From Clostridia bacterium (lineage in GTDB: Bacteria; Bacillota; Clostridia; Oscillospirales; Acutalibacteraceae), in the NCBI GenBank assembly GCA_900767025.1, contig CAAFXS010000005.1, positions 1-5,709 of the forward strand: a stretch of 5,709 nucleotides of DNA, in the 5' to 3' direction. Of the stretch, positions 1-4,850 are shown in pieces. The translations under genes and the position numbers were made by a program. The notes beneath the pieces were generated by a model. The model ran no database searches and was not told the origin of the DNA. It saw only the letters and a list, made by a program, of their open reading frames with translations. How positions within the stretch are numbered: the stretch's first letter is position 1; each line of letters starts with the position of its first letter.

Positions 1-17
1 TATTTGACTCCCACTGA
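1..17. repeat. 17-bp direct repeat, copy 1
   Basis: TATTTGACTCCCACTGA occurs here and again, identically, at 141-157. The copies lie 140 bp apart, and the sequences after them diverge (ATTATTTTAC against TATTTTTTAT). Copy 2 supplies the -35 box of the methyltransferase promoter. Copy 1 has the same TTGACT but no good -10 at the right distance. It could be a duplicated promoter fragment or a recombination/attachment core; the window does not decide between them. Confidence 0.75.
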
Positions 18-26
18 ATTATTTTA

Positions 27-60
27 CAAAAACTGACGCACTACTGTACGGCAGTTTTTG
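27..60. repeat. 9-bp stem-loop
   Basis: CAAAAACTG (27-35) and CAGTTTTTG (52-60) are perfect inverted repeats around a 16-nt loop. Read on the + strand, the stem ends in a run of T followed by GAGAGG, so it might be a weak terminator for something upstream of the window or a leader hairpin. No gene can be attached to it. Confidence 0.5.
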
Positions 61-78
61 AGAGGAGAAACATATGTA

Positions 79-117
79 GTGATTGTTAATGATTGCTTTA
101 GCAATTATCTTAATCAC
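79..117. repeat. Imperfect hairpin in the gene-free left region
   Basis: GTGATT (79-84) pairs with AATCAC (112-117). Inside, AT-g-ATTGC (89-96) pairs with GCAAT-t-AT (101-108) around a TTTA loop, with a small asymmetric internal loop between the two helices. It lies between the two copies of the 17-bp direct repeat. The function is unknown. It could be a remnant of a regulatory leader or of a small mobile sequence. Confidence 0.45.
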
Positions 118-140
118 GGGATATGTTTGGACGAGACGCC

Positions 141-157
141 TATTTGACTCCCACTGA
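141..157. repeat. 17-bp direct repeat, copy 2
   Basis: This copy is identical to positions 1-17. It carries the TTGACT -35 box of the promoter for the methyltransferase downstream. If it were an attachment-site core, the methyltransferase would lie inside the element. If it is only a promoter duplication, the copies say nothing about the boundary. Confidence 0.75.
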
Positions 158-172
158 TATTTTTTATATAAT
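144..172 (+). promoter_or_regulatory. Sigma-A-type promoter for the methyltransferase
   Basis: TTGACT (144-149), a 17-nt spacer and TATAAT (167-172) form a near-consensus housekeeping promoter. Transcription should start near 179, which leaves a leader of about 30 nt. The leader contains the small palindrome ACAAAT-cgga-ATTTGT (181-196) and then the GGAGGT ribosome binding site (197-202), 6 nt before the ATG at 209. Confidence 0.8.
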
Positions 173-208
173 TGAAACAGACAAATCGGAATTTGTGGAG
201 GTAACTAT

Positions 209-955
209 ATGGGCGACTGGAATGCAACGTTGTATGACAATAAGCATGATTTTGTTTCAGAATATGGAAAAGGACTTTTAGAGTTTGTGCCTGAGAATAA
301 AAAGCAAAGTATTTTGGATTTGGGGTGCGGGACAGGAATGCTTACGGCACAACTGGCAAATTACGCAGATACAATTATTGGTGTTGACAGTTCTACAAGT
401 ATGATAGCAAAGGCGAAAAACCAATATGCTGATATACAATTTGAGGTTTGCAACGCACTAAATTTACCATTTGAGAAGCAGTTCGATGTTGTTTTCTCAA
501 ATGCGGTTTTTCATTGGATACCAGATCACGATGCTTTGTTGAAACAAGTTCATAAAGTGTTGAAACCAAATGGACTATTGGTCTGTGAATTTGGTGCAAA
601 TGGCAATATTGCGACCATTGAGAACGCTTTTATGAGTGCGTGTCAAGATTTTCAATATAAATATACACCTAAGTTCAACTTCCCAACCGTAGATGATTTC
701 TCTGGCTTGTTGAAAAAGAATAACTTTATGATTGATAAAATTTATGATTACAACAGACCGACACCATTAAAAGATAATGAGAGAGGATTAGCAAATTGGA
801 TGAAGCAATTTTTTGCATCTGATATGGAATTGATGTCAGAAAAAATGCAGGATGAAATTATAAAAAAGGTTGAGGATTTAACAAAAGAACATCTTTGGAA
901 TGGCGATGAATGGATAGCTGATTACCGCAGATTAAGGGCAATCGCACATATATAA
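209..955 (+). CDS. Class I SAM-dependent methyltransferase (trans-aconitate methyltransferase-like)
   Basis: The 248-residue protein has the Rossmann-fold methyltransferase layout. The SAM-binding motif I ILDLGCGTG lies near residues 35-43. An acidic residue ends the second strand (GVD, D60). FDVVFSNAVFHWI lies at 92-104 and LKPNGLLVCEFG at 118-129, the usual motifs of the Methyltransf_11/25 group. The start WNATLYD and the lysine-rich helical C-terminus resemble Tam-like small-molecule methyltransferases, but the substrate cannot be read from the sequence. The ATG at 209 has GGAGGT 6 nt upstream. The gene has its own strong promoter and terminator, so it is a single transcription unit convergent with the integrase. 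It may be cargo of the element or a neighbouring chromosomal gene. Fold confidence is high; substrate unknown. Confidence 0.88.
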   Translation: MGDWNATLYDNKHDFVSEYGKGLLEFVPENKKQSILDLGCGTGMLTAQLANYADTIIGVDSSTSMIAKAKNQYADIQFEVCNALNLPFEKQFDVVFSNAVFHWIPDHDALLKQVHKVLKPNGLLVCEFGANGNIATIENAFMSACQDFQYKYTPKFNFPTVDDFSGLLKKNNFMIDKIYDYNRPTPLKDNERGLANWMKQFFASDMELMSEKMQDEIIKKVEDLTKEHLWNGDEWIADYRRLRAIAHI

Positions 956-999
956 ATTCCAATTTGTAGAGCGGTTTTATTGCTGAAACGCAAAGATTC

Positions 1000-1029
1000 A
1001 GGCTCAAGGATTCTGCTCCTTGAGCCTTT
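1000..1029 (+). terminator. Intrinsic terminator after the methyltransferase
   Basis: AGGCTCAAGGA (1000-1010) and TCCTTGAGCCT (1017-1027) form an 11-bp perfect stem with a 6-nt loop, followed by TTTCGTT on the + strand. It lies 45 nt after the methyltransferase stop. It sits only a few bases past the 3' end of the convergent integrase, so the stem may also stop transcription from the other side, although the tail there is poor in U. Confidence 0.75.
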
Positions 1030-1031
1030 CG

Positions 1032-2234
1032 TTATGCCGAGAAATGTATGAGCTTGTTCTTTCGCTTGTTTTCGGTTTCGGCTATTAGATTACCCATTGC
1101 ATTTGCCACCGTCTGTTGCATATTGTCAGTTACATGCATATAAGTATTCATTGTGAACCCTGCATCTGTATGTCCAAGCATGTGGGATACTGTTTTGATG
1201 TCCATACCCTGTTCAAGTGACAGTGTTGCGAAGCTGTGCCGCAAATCGTGGAAGCGTATTTGCGATACTCCTGCACGCCTTTGCATACGATGTAACTTAC
1301 GGGTTACCGATGACGGATCACGAAGCCCACCTGTTATGGGTGATGGGAATATCAGCTTTGTGTCAAGCCTTTGCCTGCTTCGTAGCAATATCAGTTGATT
1401 GAAGCACTCGTCACACAACGCAACTGTTCGTATTGATGAAGCCGTTTTGGGTGTTGTGATTTTTAGTTCACTGCCTATTCTTTGCACCTGCTTGTTAACT
1501 GATATTGTTTTGTTTTTAATATCAAGGTCATCCCAAGTCAGTGCAAGTATTTCTCCGAGCCTCAGTCCTGTTGTGATTTCAAGTATATAGAACTCATAAC
1601 AACCGGAGTCCTTTGTTTCTTGTAGGAATGCTCCAAGCTCGTTTGCTTTTAATGTTTGCATTTCCTTTGGCGCATCTTTAGGCAGTTGCACCTTGCGACA
1701 GGGATTTGTATCTATCAAGCCCTCGTCCTCTGCTTTTTGCAGGCAGGTTTGCAATGCGATTTTAATATCCTTAACCGTCTTTGCCGATAATCCCTTGCCT
1801 TTCTTTTCAACATTTCTTGTTCTGCCGCTTGTGTACATTTTCATTAGGAATTGCTGACAGGATACTGTTGATATATCCTTGATTTTCATACCGCCGAGAT
1901 TAGGCAGTATATATCTGTCAAAGTAGCTTTGATAACTGTTTCTTGTGTATTCCTTTACACTTGCGGTGCAGAATGACTCAAACCAAATCCTTGACCATTC
2001 TTCAAGTGTCGGTTCGGGATTTGTGAGGAAATCGCATCTGCTTATTATCCTTTGTCGCTTATCATTTTCGGCTATTGCTTTATTAAGTTTTTCTTTGCAC
2101 TCGGCTTTTGTTTTGGCAAGAACATTTTTTCTCACTCTCTTGCCGTTAACTATTTCGCCGGTGTAGTAGCGACCTTCCCACCGACCGTCCTTGCGTTTGG
2201 TTATCGTGCCTTCACCGTTATTTCGTTTTGCCAT
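1032..2234 (-). CDS. int: Tyrosine recombinase / integrase of the mobile element
   Basis: The 400-residue protein has the full layout of element and phage integrases. An AP2-like arm-type DNA-binding segment comes first (GEGTITKRKDGRWEGRYY, about residues 7-24). A core-binding SAM-like helical domain follows (about 74-172), then the catalytic domain. The complete active site is visible: R225 in TGLRLGE, K263 in TPKTASS, H329 and R332 in HDLRH, H355 in LGHTD, and the nucleophile Y365 in NTYMHV. The protein appears intact. The ATG at 2234 follows AAAGGAGG (2247-2240) by 5 nt. It is the last gene of the leftward cluster, 81 nt after the excisionase-like gene, and a 13-bp stem-loop fills much of that gap. 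It should catalyse integration and excision, with the attachment site probably close to one end of the gene. The target site cannot be named. Confidence 0.95.
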   Translation of the reverse strand: MAKRNNGEGTITKRKDGRWEGRYYTGEIVNGKRVRKNVLAKTKAECKEKLNKAIAENDKRQRIISRCDFLTNPEPTLEEWSRIWFESFCTASVKEYTRNSYQSYFDRYILPNLGGMKIKDISTVSCQQFLMKMYTSGRTRNVEKKGKGLSAKTVKDIKIALQTCLQKAEDEGLIDTNPCRKVQLPKDAPKEMQTLKANELGAFLQETKDSGCYEFYILEITTGLRLGEILALTWDDLDIKNKTISVNKQVQRIGSELKITTPKTASSIRTVALCDECFNQLILLRSRQRLDTKLIFPSPITGGLRDPSSVTRKLHRMQRRAGVSQIRFHDLRHSFATLSLEQGMDIKTVSHMLGHTDAGFTMNTYMHVTDNMQQTVANAMGNLIAETENKRKNKLIHFSA

Positions 2235-2249
2235 AGCAACCTCCTTTCT

Positions 2250-2291
2250 GTTTGTGGTAATGCTTTTTGCAAACCAAACATTACCACAAAC
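2250..2291 (-). promoter_or_regulatory. 13-bp perfect stem-loop in front of the integrase RBS
   Basis: GTTTGTGGTAATG (2250-2262) and CATTACCACAAAC (2279-2291) are perfect inverted repeats separated by 16 nt, in the gap between the xis-like gene and int. In the leftward transcript the stem ends 2 nt before the AAAGGAGG ribosome binding site of int. No U-run follows, so it is unlikely to be a simple terminator. It may be a protein-binding site (Xis, Int or a regulator) or an RNA structure that sets integrase output. Confidence 0.6.
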
Positions 2292-2315
2292 TTTTTCATA
2301 TATCCAGCAATATAT

Positions 2316-2510
2316 TTATCTTTTTGAATTTGTATCAATCCAAATTTTCAGTTGCTCTTTTGGAACAGATTTCCTTCTGCCTATAGCAACTACAGGGAAG
2401 CTGTTGTCATTTCTAATCAGCTTGTATAGGCTGACGGCAGATATTCCAAGTACCTCTGCTGCTTCGGGAACCGAAAGCATTACAGGCATTTCATCAAAAT
2501 CTTTATACAC
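2316..2510 (-). CDS. xis: Excisionase-family HTH DNA-binding protein
   Basis: The 64-residue protein is essentially one MerR/excisionase-type winged helix-turn-helix domain (HTH_17 style). It has LSVPEAAEVLGIS (about 12-24) as the start of the helix-turn-helix, SLYKLIRNDNSFPVVAIGRRK as recognition helix and wing, and VPKEQLKIWI at the end. The length is typical of element excisionases. The start is taken as GTG at 2510 because AAAGGAG (2522-2516) lies 5 nt upstream; an internal ATG at codon 8 has no such site. It lies directly upstream of int, the usual arrangement, and 50 nt after the relaxase stop. It most likely binds near the attachment site and directs Int toward excision, and it may also regulate int. 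A purely regulatory role cannot be excluded. Confidence 0.85.
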   Translation of the reverse strand: MYKDFDEMPVMLSVPEAAEVLGISAVSLYKLIRNDNSFPVVAIGRRKSVPKEQLKIWIDTNSKR

Positions 2511-2525
2511 TTTTTCTCCTTTCTG

Positions 2526-2545
2526 CCCAGCGATTCCTCGCCGGG
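2526..2545 (-). repeat. Hairpin between relaxase and xis
   Basis: In the leftward transcript CCCGGCGA pairs with TCGCTGGG around a GGAA loop, 8 bp including one G-U pair. It lies in the 50-nt gap between the relaxase stop and the xis ribosome binding site, and no U-run follows on that strand. It could be a processing site or a partial attenuator. On the + strand the stem has an A-C mismatch, so the leftward RNA is the better-folded form. Confidence 0.4.
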
Positions 2546-2560
2546 ACTTTTTAGTTTTAG

Positions 2561-3892
2561 TTACATTCCACCCATAACAGGACCCCAGCCTTGATTATTA
2601 TCTTCGTAATCATAATCATAGTCATCCTCATCATAATCGGTGGAGTTGCTTTTGCTTTCTTCAATGAGCTTTGCAAGCTCGTCCATACCGTAAGCAATAG
2701 CATCAGCGTTTTGCTTTGCTATGCGTTGGCGTTCTCTCAATTCAGGATCATCGGATTCTTCATCTATGATGTCAGCTGATGGAATATCCAAGCCACTGAT
2801 ATTAGATTGCTGATTACTTGAATCACTAACATTATCACGGATGCCTTTATCATAGATTGCTTCGTCTTGTTCTTGATAGACTTGTCCATTGAAGTAATCT
2901 TGTCGCTCAGATTCCCAACCTGTGTAGATAGATCCTTCACTGTTTTCTTGTTCGCAGTGTTCTCCAGCATATTGTTGGCAGAGTCTATCATCTGTGCGTT
3001 GGTATCCAATACCTGAAGCAGTGCGTTCCATTGAGCCTTGTCCACTACCGTAACGGTTGCTCCTTGAGTCAAAACCTGACGAGCTGATGAATTCTTGCTC
3101 TTGAGATTGTCGTAATTTGAACTCATTTTCCATGTTCTCCTTTAAGTATTTTTCTTCGTGCAAGGTCTTGTCCCTGCACCTTTGTTTAGTGCCTATGATA
3201 GAGTAAGTAATATACTTTCTATCATCTGACCAAAGCACATCGTAACCTAATTTATTCATTAGGTTAATAAAATCTTGCTTGTTACTTGCAAGCGTCATTA
3301 CATAATCAATGTCACCTGCAAGCTTGAATTTCCAACTATTACCGTTTAATGCTGCACGATATTCATTAGCACTTGGAGTTTTTAATTTTGTTTTTTCGTA
3401 AGGAGGAAGAATATTTACTCCGTATTTCAAACAAATTTCATCACTGATTGCTCTTAACTCTTTCAGCGTATTTGGTCCTTGCCTTAATCGTTTGCCTGTT
3501 TCCAAATCAATTCCGTTGATAACAAAATGGTTGTGCAGATGGTCTTTATCCAAGTGCGTTGCTATAATTACCTCATTGTTCTTCCAAGCTTTCTCTGCAA
3601 ACTCAATTCCTATTTGATGAACAAGGTCCCTACTAACATTATCGTTTGGAGAAAAGGATTGATAGTAGTGATAAAAGTATCTGTCCTTCTGACCGTTGCG
3701 ATTGTCGGAAGGATATGCTTTCTTTGTTAACATAAATTCACTGTATGGATCAACAGCAATGCAGTTAACACCTGAAACATATTTTCTGCCATTGCTATCT
3801 ATGACCTTCTTATCATCAGTACAGTAATCAAGGATTTGCTTTAAGCCATTTGCACATTGATAAGAGTTGTTACTGAATCTAACTATTGGCAT
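2561..3892 (-). CDS. MOBP-type relaxase (Relaxase/mobilisation nuclease family)
   Basis: The 443-residue protein has the histidine-triad relaxase signature HLDKDHLHNHFVIN (residues 113-126), with H113, H120 and H122 as likely metal ligands and D115 as the acidic partner. Y23 in QILDYCTDD is the probable nicking tyrosine. The nuclease domain covers roughly residues 1-250. Residues about 255-375 are low in hydrophobics and rich in Q, S, G, E and D, and match the stretch shared with a gene in another frame. The tail is acidic (residues about 414-432, rich in D and Y) and ends GWGPVMGGM. The ATG at 3892 has no clear ribosome binding site and overlaps the end of mobC by 14 nt, so it is probably translated by coupling. 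The protein should nick oriT and lead the strand into a helper secretion system. Such genes are often called mobA. Confidence 0.92.
   Translation of the reverse strand: MPIVRFSNNSYQCANGLKQILDYCTDDKKVIDSNGRKYVSGVNCIAVDPYSEFMLTKKAYPSDNRNGQKDRYFYHYYQSFSPNDNVSRDLVHQIGIEFAEKAWKNNEVIIATHLDKDHLHNHFVINGIDLETGKRLRQGPNTLKELRAISDEICLKYGVNILPPYEKTKLKTPSANEYRAALNGNSWKFKLAGDIDYVMTLASNKQDFINLMNKLGYDVLWSDDRKYITYSIIGTKQRCRDKTLHEEKYLKENMENEFKLRQSQEQEFISSSGFDSRSNRYGSGQGSMERTASGIGYQRTDDRLCQQYAGEHCEQENSEGSIYTGWESERQDYFNGQVYQEQDEAIYDKGIRDNVSDSSNQQSNISGLDIPSADIIDEESDDPELRERQRIAKQNADAIAYGMDELAKLIEESKSNSTDYDEDDYDYDYEDNNQGWGPVMGGM
2605..2640 (-). repeat. Low-complexity Asp/Tyr codon tract
   Basis: Runs of GAT, GAC, TAT and TAC codons encode a strongly acidic D/Y/E stretch near the relaxase C-terminus. 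It looks like a slipped-strand codon tract. The acidic tail might contact a partner protein, but nothing in the sequence proves that. Confidence 0.5.
2764..3126 (-). CDS. Nested small membrane-anchored protein inside the relaxase gene (MobB-like candidate)
   Basis: This 120-residue reading frame lies wholly inside the relaxase gene, on the same strand in another frame. It has AAAGGAG (3143-3137) 10 nt before its ATG at 3126. The composition looks like a real protein. The N-terminus is polar. A heptad-like helical stretch follows (WNALLQVLDTNAQMID through LSDKITSMDKSI, about residues 33-84), then a basic cluster (KNKTKQ), then one strongly hydrophobic segment (about 93-115, VIMLVIQVISNLISVAWIF) and a short end. 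This predicts an inner-facing coiled coil held by a C-terminal membrane helix. ColE1-family plasmids carry mbeB and mbeD nested inside mbeA, and MobB proteins of staphylococcal plasmids also overlap mobA, so a mobilization accessory role is plausible by analogy. I do not recognise a sequence family. Confidence 0.72.
   Translation of the reverse strand: MSSNYDNLKSKNSSARQVLTQGATVTVVDKAQWNALLQVLDTNAQMIDSANNMLENTANKKTVKDLSTQVGNLSDKITSMDKSIKNKTKQSMIKASVIMLVIQVISNLISVAWIFHQLTS
3137..3143 (-). promoter_or_regulatory. Internal ribosome binding site for the nested gene
   Basis: AAAGGAG lies inside the relaxase coding sequence, 10 nt before the ATG at 3126. The other ATG (3133-3131) is in the relaxase frame and only 3 nt away, too close for good initiation. 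The site therefore favours the nested frame. Confidence 0.6.
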
Positions 3893-4190
3893 CGTATATC
3901 TTGTTTAGTATTTTATATATTTCAGCCAACTCTTTGTTGGTGTCAGATAAATCAATCACTCTTATCACACCACTGTTTGCTTTGGCAGTTAGCTGATTTA
4001 GATTTGTACCGATGCGTTTCAGTTCACGAACAACAGGCTTTAAATCAATCGGTGCCTTTATCTTTGCTCTATTCGTGCATTTGATAATGAATTCATTTGT
4101 TGGTAATCCCGACTTAGCGACTTTATCCAAAATATTCAGTTTTTCGTTTTCAGTCAGCCTAATGACTAACTGCTTATCTCGTTTTCTAAT
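3879..4190 (-). CDS. mobC: MobC-family mobilization accessory protein (probable ATT start)
   Basis: The protein shows the MobC hallmark VVRELKRIGTNLNQLTAKAN (about residues 53-72 of the long form). The N-terminal part RKRDKQLVIRLTENEK resembles the ribbon-helix-helix-like start usual in this family. MobC proteins bind near oriT and help the relaxase open and nick the DNA. The first conventional start in frame is TTG at 4130 (83 residues), but it has no ribosome binding site and would cut off the conserved N-terminus. The same frame is open back to a TAA just before the strong AAGGAGG at 4207-4201. The ATT at 4190, 10 nt after that site, sits where homologues usually have the Met of MRKR..., giving 103 residues. 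Either ATT is a true rare start or an ATG has mutated. The gene overlaps the relaxase start by 14 nt, which implies translational coupling. Confidence 0.82.
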   Translation of the reverse strand: MRKRDKQLVIRLTENEKLNILDKVAKSGLPTNEFIIKCTNRAKIKAPIDLKPVVRELKRIGTNLNQLTAKANSGVIRVIDLSDTNKELAEIYKILNKIYDANS

Positions 4191-4200
4191 GTGTTTATTA

Positions 4201-4207
4201 CCTCCTT
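4201..4207 (-). promoter_or_regulatory. Strong RBS that fixes the mobC start
   Basis: AAGGAGG in the leftward direction. The in-frame codons after it are AAT, AAA, CAC and ATT, with no ATG, GTG or TTG within reach. ATT at 4190 is the only plausible initiator at a workable distance. Confidence 0.65.
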
Positions 4208-4280
4208 AAAAAATTCGTTTTTTTGCTTTCTTCCTTTTTTGCAAAAAGAAAGTGGGTTTGGGCTTCTGCCCGTAATAAAG

Positions 4281-4303
4281 GTGTTCGGCGGAACGCCGAA
4301 CGC
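4281..4303. repeat. GC-rich perfect hairpin in the oriT candidate
   Basis: GTTCGGCG (4283-4290) and CGCCGAAC (4294-4301) pair perfectly around GAA; one T-G pair and one further G-C pair extend the stem to 4281-4303. It is the most stable structure in the gap. Only weak T-richness follows it on the leftward strand, so an oriT stem or protein-binding site fits better than a terminator, though a terminator for the upstream HTH gene is possible. Confidence 0.6.
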
Positions 4304-4312
4304 TCTGCTTGC

Positions 4313-4328
4313 CTCAGCTAAAGCTGAG
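4313..4328. repeat. Second short hairpin in the oriT candidate
   Basis: CTCAGCT (4313-4319) and AGCTGAG (4322-4328) form a perfect 7-bp stem with a 2-base spacer. It lies 11 bp from the GC-rich hairpin. The sequence is almost a continuous palindrome, so a dimeric protein-binding site is as likely as an RNA hairpin. Confidence 0.5.
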
Positions 4329-4514
4329 CAAAAATGATACAATTCCTATGGCAAAATTAAGACGAAAACTACATCTGTTACATTTGCCGAAGGTTCGTCA
4401 CAAACGGCTCACAATTTGCCTACAATCGAGTTTTATGTTTTGGACGATTATCTTTATTAAGTTTTTTGAAAGGGTTTTTAATTGTTTGTTGCTACTTTTG
4501 GATAATGGGGTAGT

Positions 4515-4799
4515 CTAAATATTTAGAACGGTATATAGGTTTGATTCCTGACCATTGTCTGTAAACCTTTGTGCTATATCAATCCAGCCACCGTTTTCTA
4601 AATCAGTGAGTGCACGCCTTACTGTTGTTACTGATAAATTGCAAGCCTTTGCTATTGTTTTAAGTGACGGATAGCATTGCCTTGTTTTCATATCCGAGTA
4701 CCTTGACAGGTAGCAGTAAACAACGAACGCTCTCTTTTCAATTCCGCTGCCGAATATGTCGTTTGGAACTCGAAAATAATTACCTTCTTTGCGATTCAA
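4515..4799 (-). CDS. Small winged-helix/HTH protein, replication-initiator-like or regulator
   Basis: The 94-residue protein matches the HTH_36 type often found in mobile elements. It begins NYFRVPNDIFGSG, followed by helices (EKRAFVVYCYLSRYSD) and then a helix-turn-helix (SLKTIAKACNLSVTTVRRALTDLENGGWI, about residues 45-73), with a wing ending SNLYTVLN. This domain occurs in the N-terminus of some plasmid replication proteins and in stand-alone element regulators; at this length a regulator is more likely. The start is set at TTG 4799 because AAGGAGG (4813-4807) lies 7 nt upstream. A longer frame from GTG 4817 would place that ribosome binding site inside the coding sequence and has none of its own. 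It is the first gene of the leftward cluster and is divergent from the gene at 4976, so it may control both promoters. Confidence 0.82.
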   Translation of the reverse strand: MNRKEGNYFRVPNDIFGSGIEKRAFVVYCYLSRYSDMKTRQCYPSLKTIAKACNLSVTTVRRALTDLENGGWIDIAQRFTDNGQESNLYTVLNI

Positions 4800-4806
4800 T
4801 TTTTCA

Positions 4807-4813
4807 CCTCCTT
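4807..4813 (-). promoter_or_regulatory. RBS deciding the TTG start of the HTH gene
   Basis: AAGGAGG lies 7 nt before TTG at 4799. A second near-identical AAGGAGGTG (4869-4861) lies 47 nt further upstream but has no usable start codon after it. The only frame opening in it, GTG-GTA, stops after eight codons. Confidence 0.65.
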
Positions 4814-4850
4814 GCACAGATACATTTTCTGTACTATTAATTTGTTATTG

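Larger units (their letters stand above)
4208..4514. other. Gene-free region, best oriT candidate
   Basis: About 300 bp between the HTH gene and mobC have no credible gene; the open + frame at 4309-4518 has no ribosome binding site or recognisable product. The region holds a dense set of inverted repeats: CTTTCTT/AAGAAAG (4226-4252) around the palindrome TTTTTGCAAAAA (4236-4247); GGGC-ttct-GCCC (4260-4271); GTTCGGCG-gaa-CGCCGAAC (4283-4301); CTCAGCT-aa-AGCTGAG (4313-4328); and GACGAA/TTCGTC (4361-4399). A position directly upstream of mobC and the relaxase is where oriT lies in many MOBP systems. The leader and promoter of mobC must also lie here, but I could not pick a convincing promoter. 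The nick site cannot be assigned from the sequence. Confidence 0.5.

Noticed and set aside
141..157. The repeat TTTGACTCCCAC as the T-arm end of a tRNA gene
   Set aside because: It resembles a T-loop plus the 3' side of a T-stem, but there is no matching GTGGG before it and no acceptor or anticodon arm around either copy. Only a similarity to tRNA-type attachment cores remains.
2204..2299. Short leftward frame starting at ATG 2299 through the xis-int stem-loop into int
   Set aside because: It has only a weak purine-rich stretch upstream, and the frame runs across the int ribosome binding site. The stem-loop explains the sequence better.
2191..2577. Long + frame (128 codons) antisense to the int start, xis and the gap between them
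   Set aside because: It is the reverse of well-supported genes, has no ribosome binding site, and its hydrophobic content comes from reading lysine- and AT-rich codons backwards.
2561..3126. A frameshifted relaxase in place of two overlapping genes
   Set aside because: The relaxase frame stays open for its full length and becomes a coherent charged tail after the nested gene ends, so both frames can be intact at once.
4309..4518. Open + frame of 69 codons in the oriT candidate region
   Set aside because: It has no ribosome binding site and its N-terminal part runs through a hairpin. The product is a basic stretch followed by random hydrophobics with no recognisable pattern, and the region has the structure of non-coding DNA.
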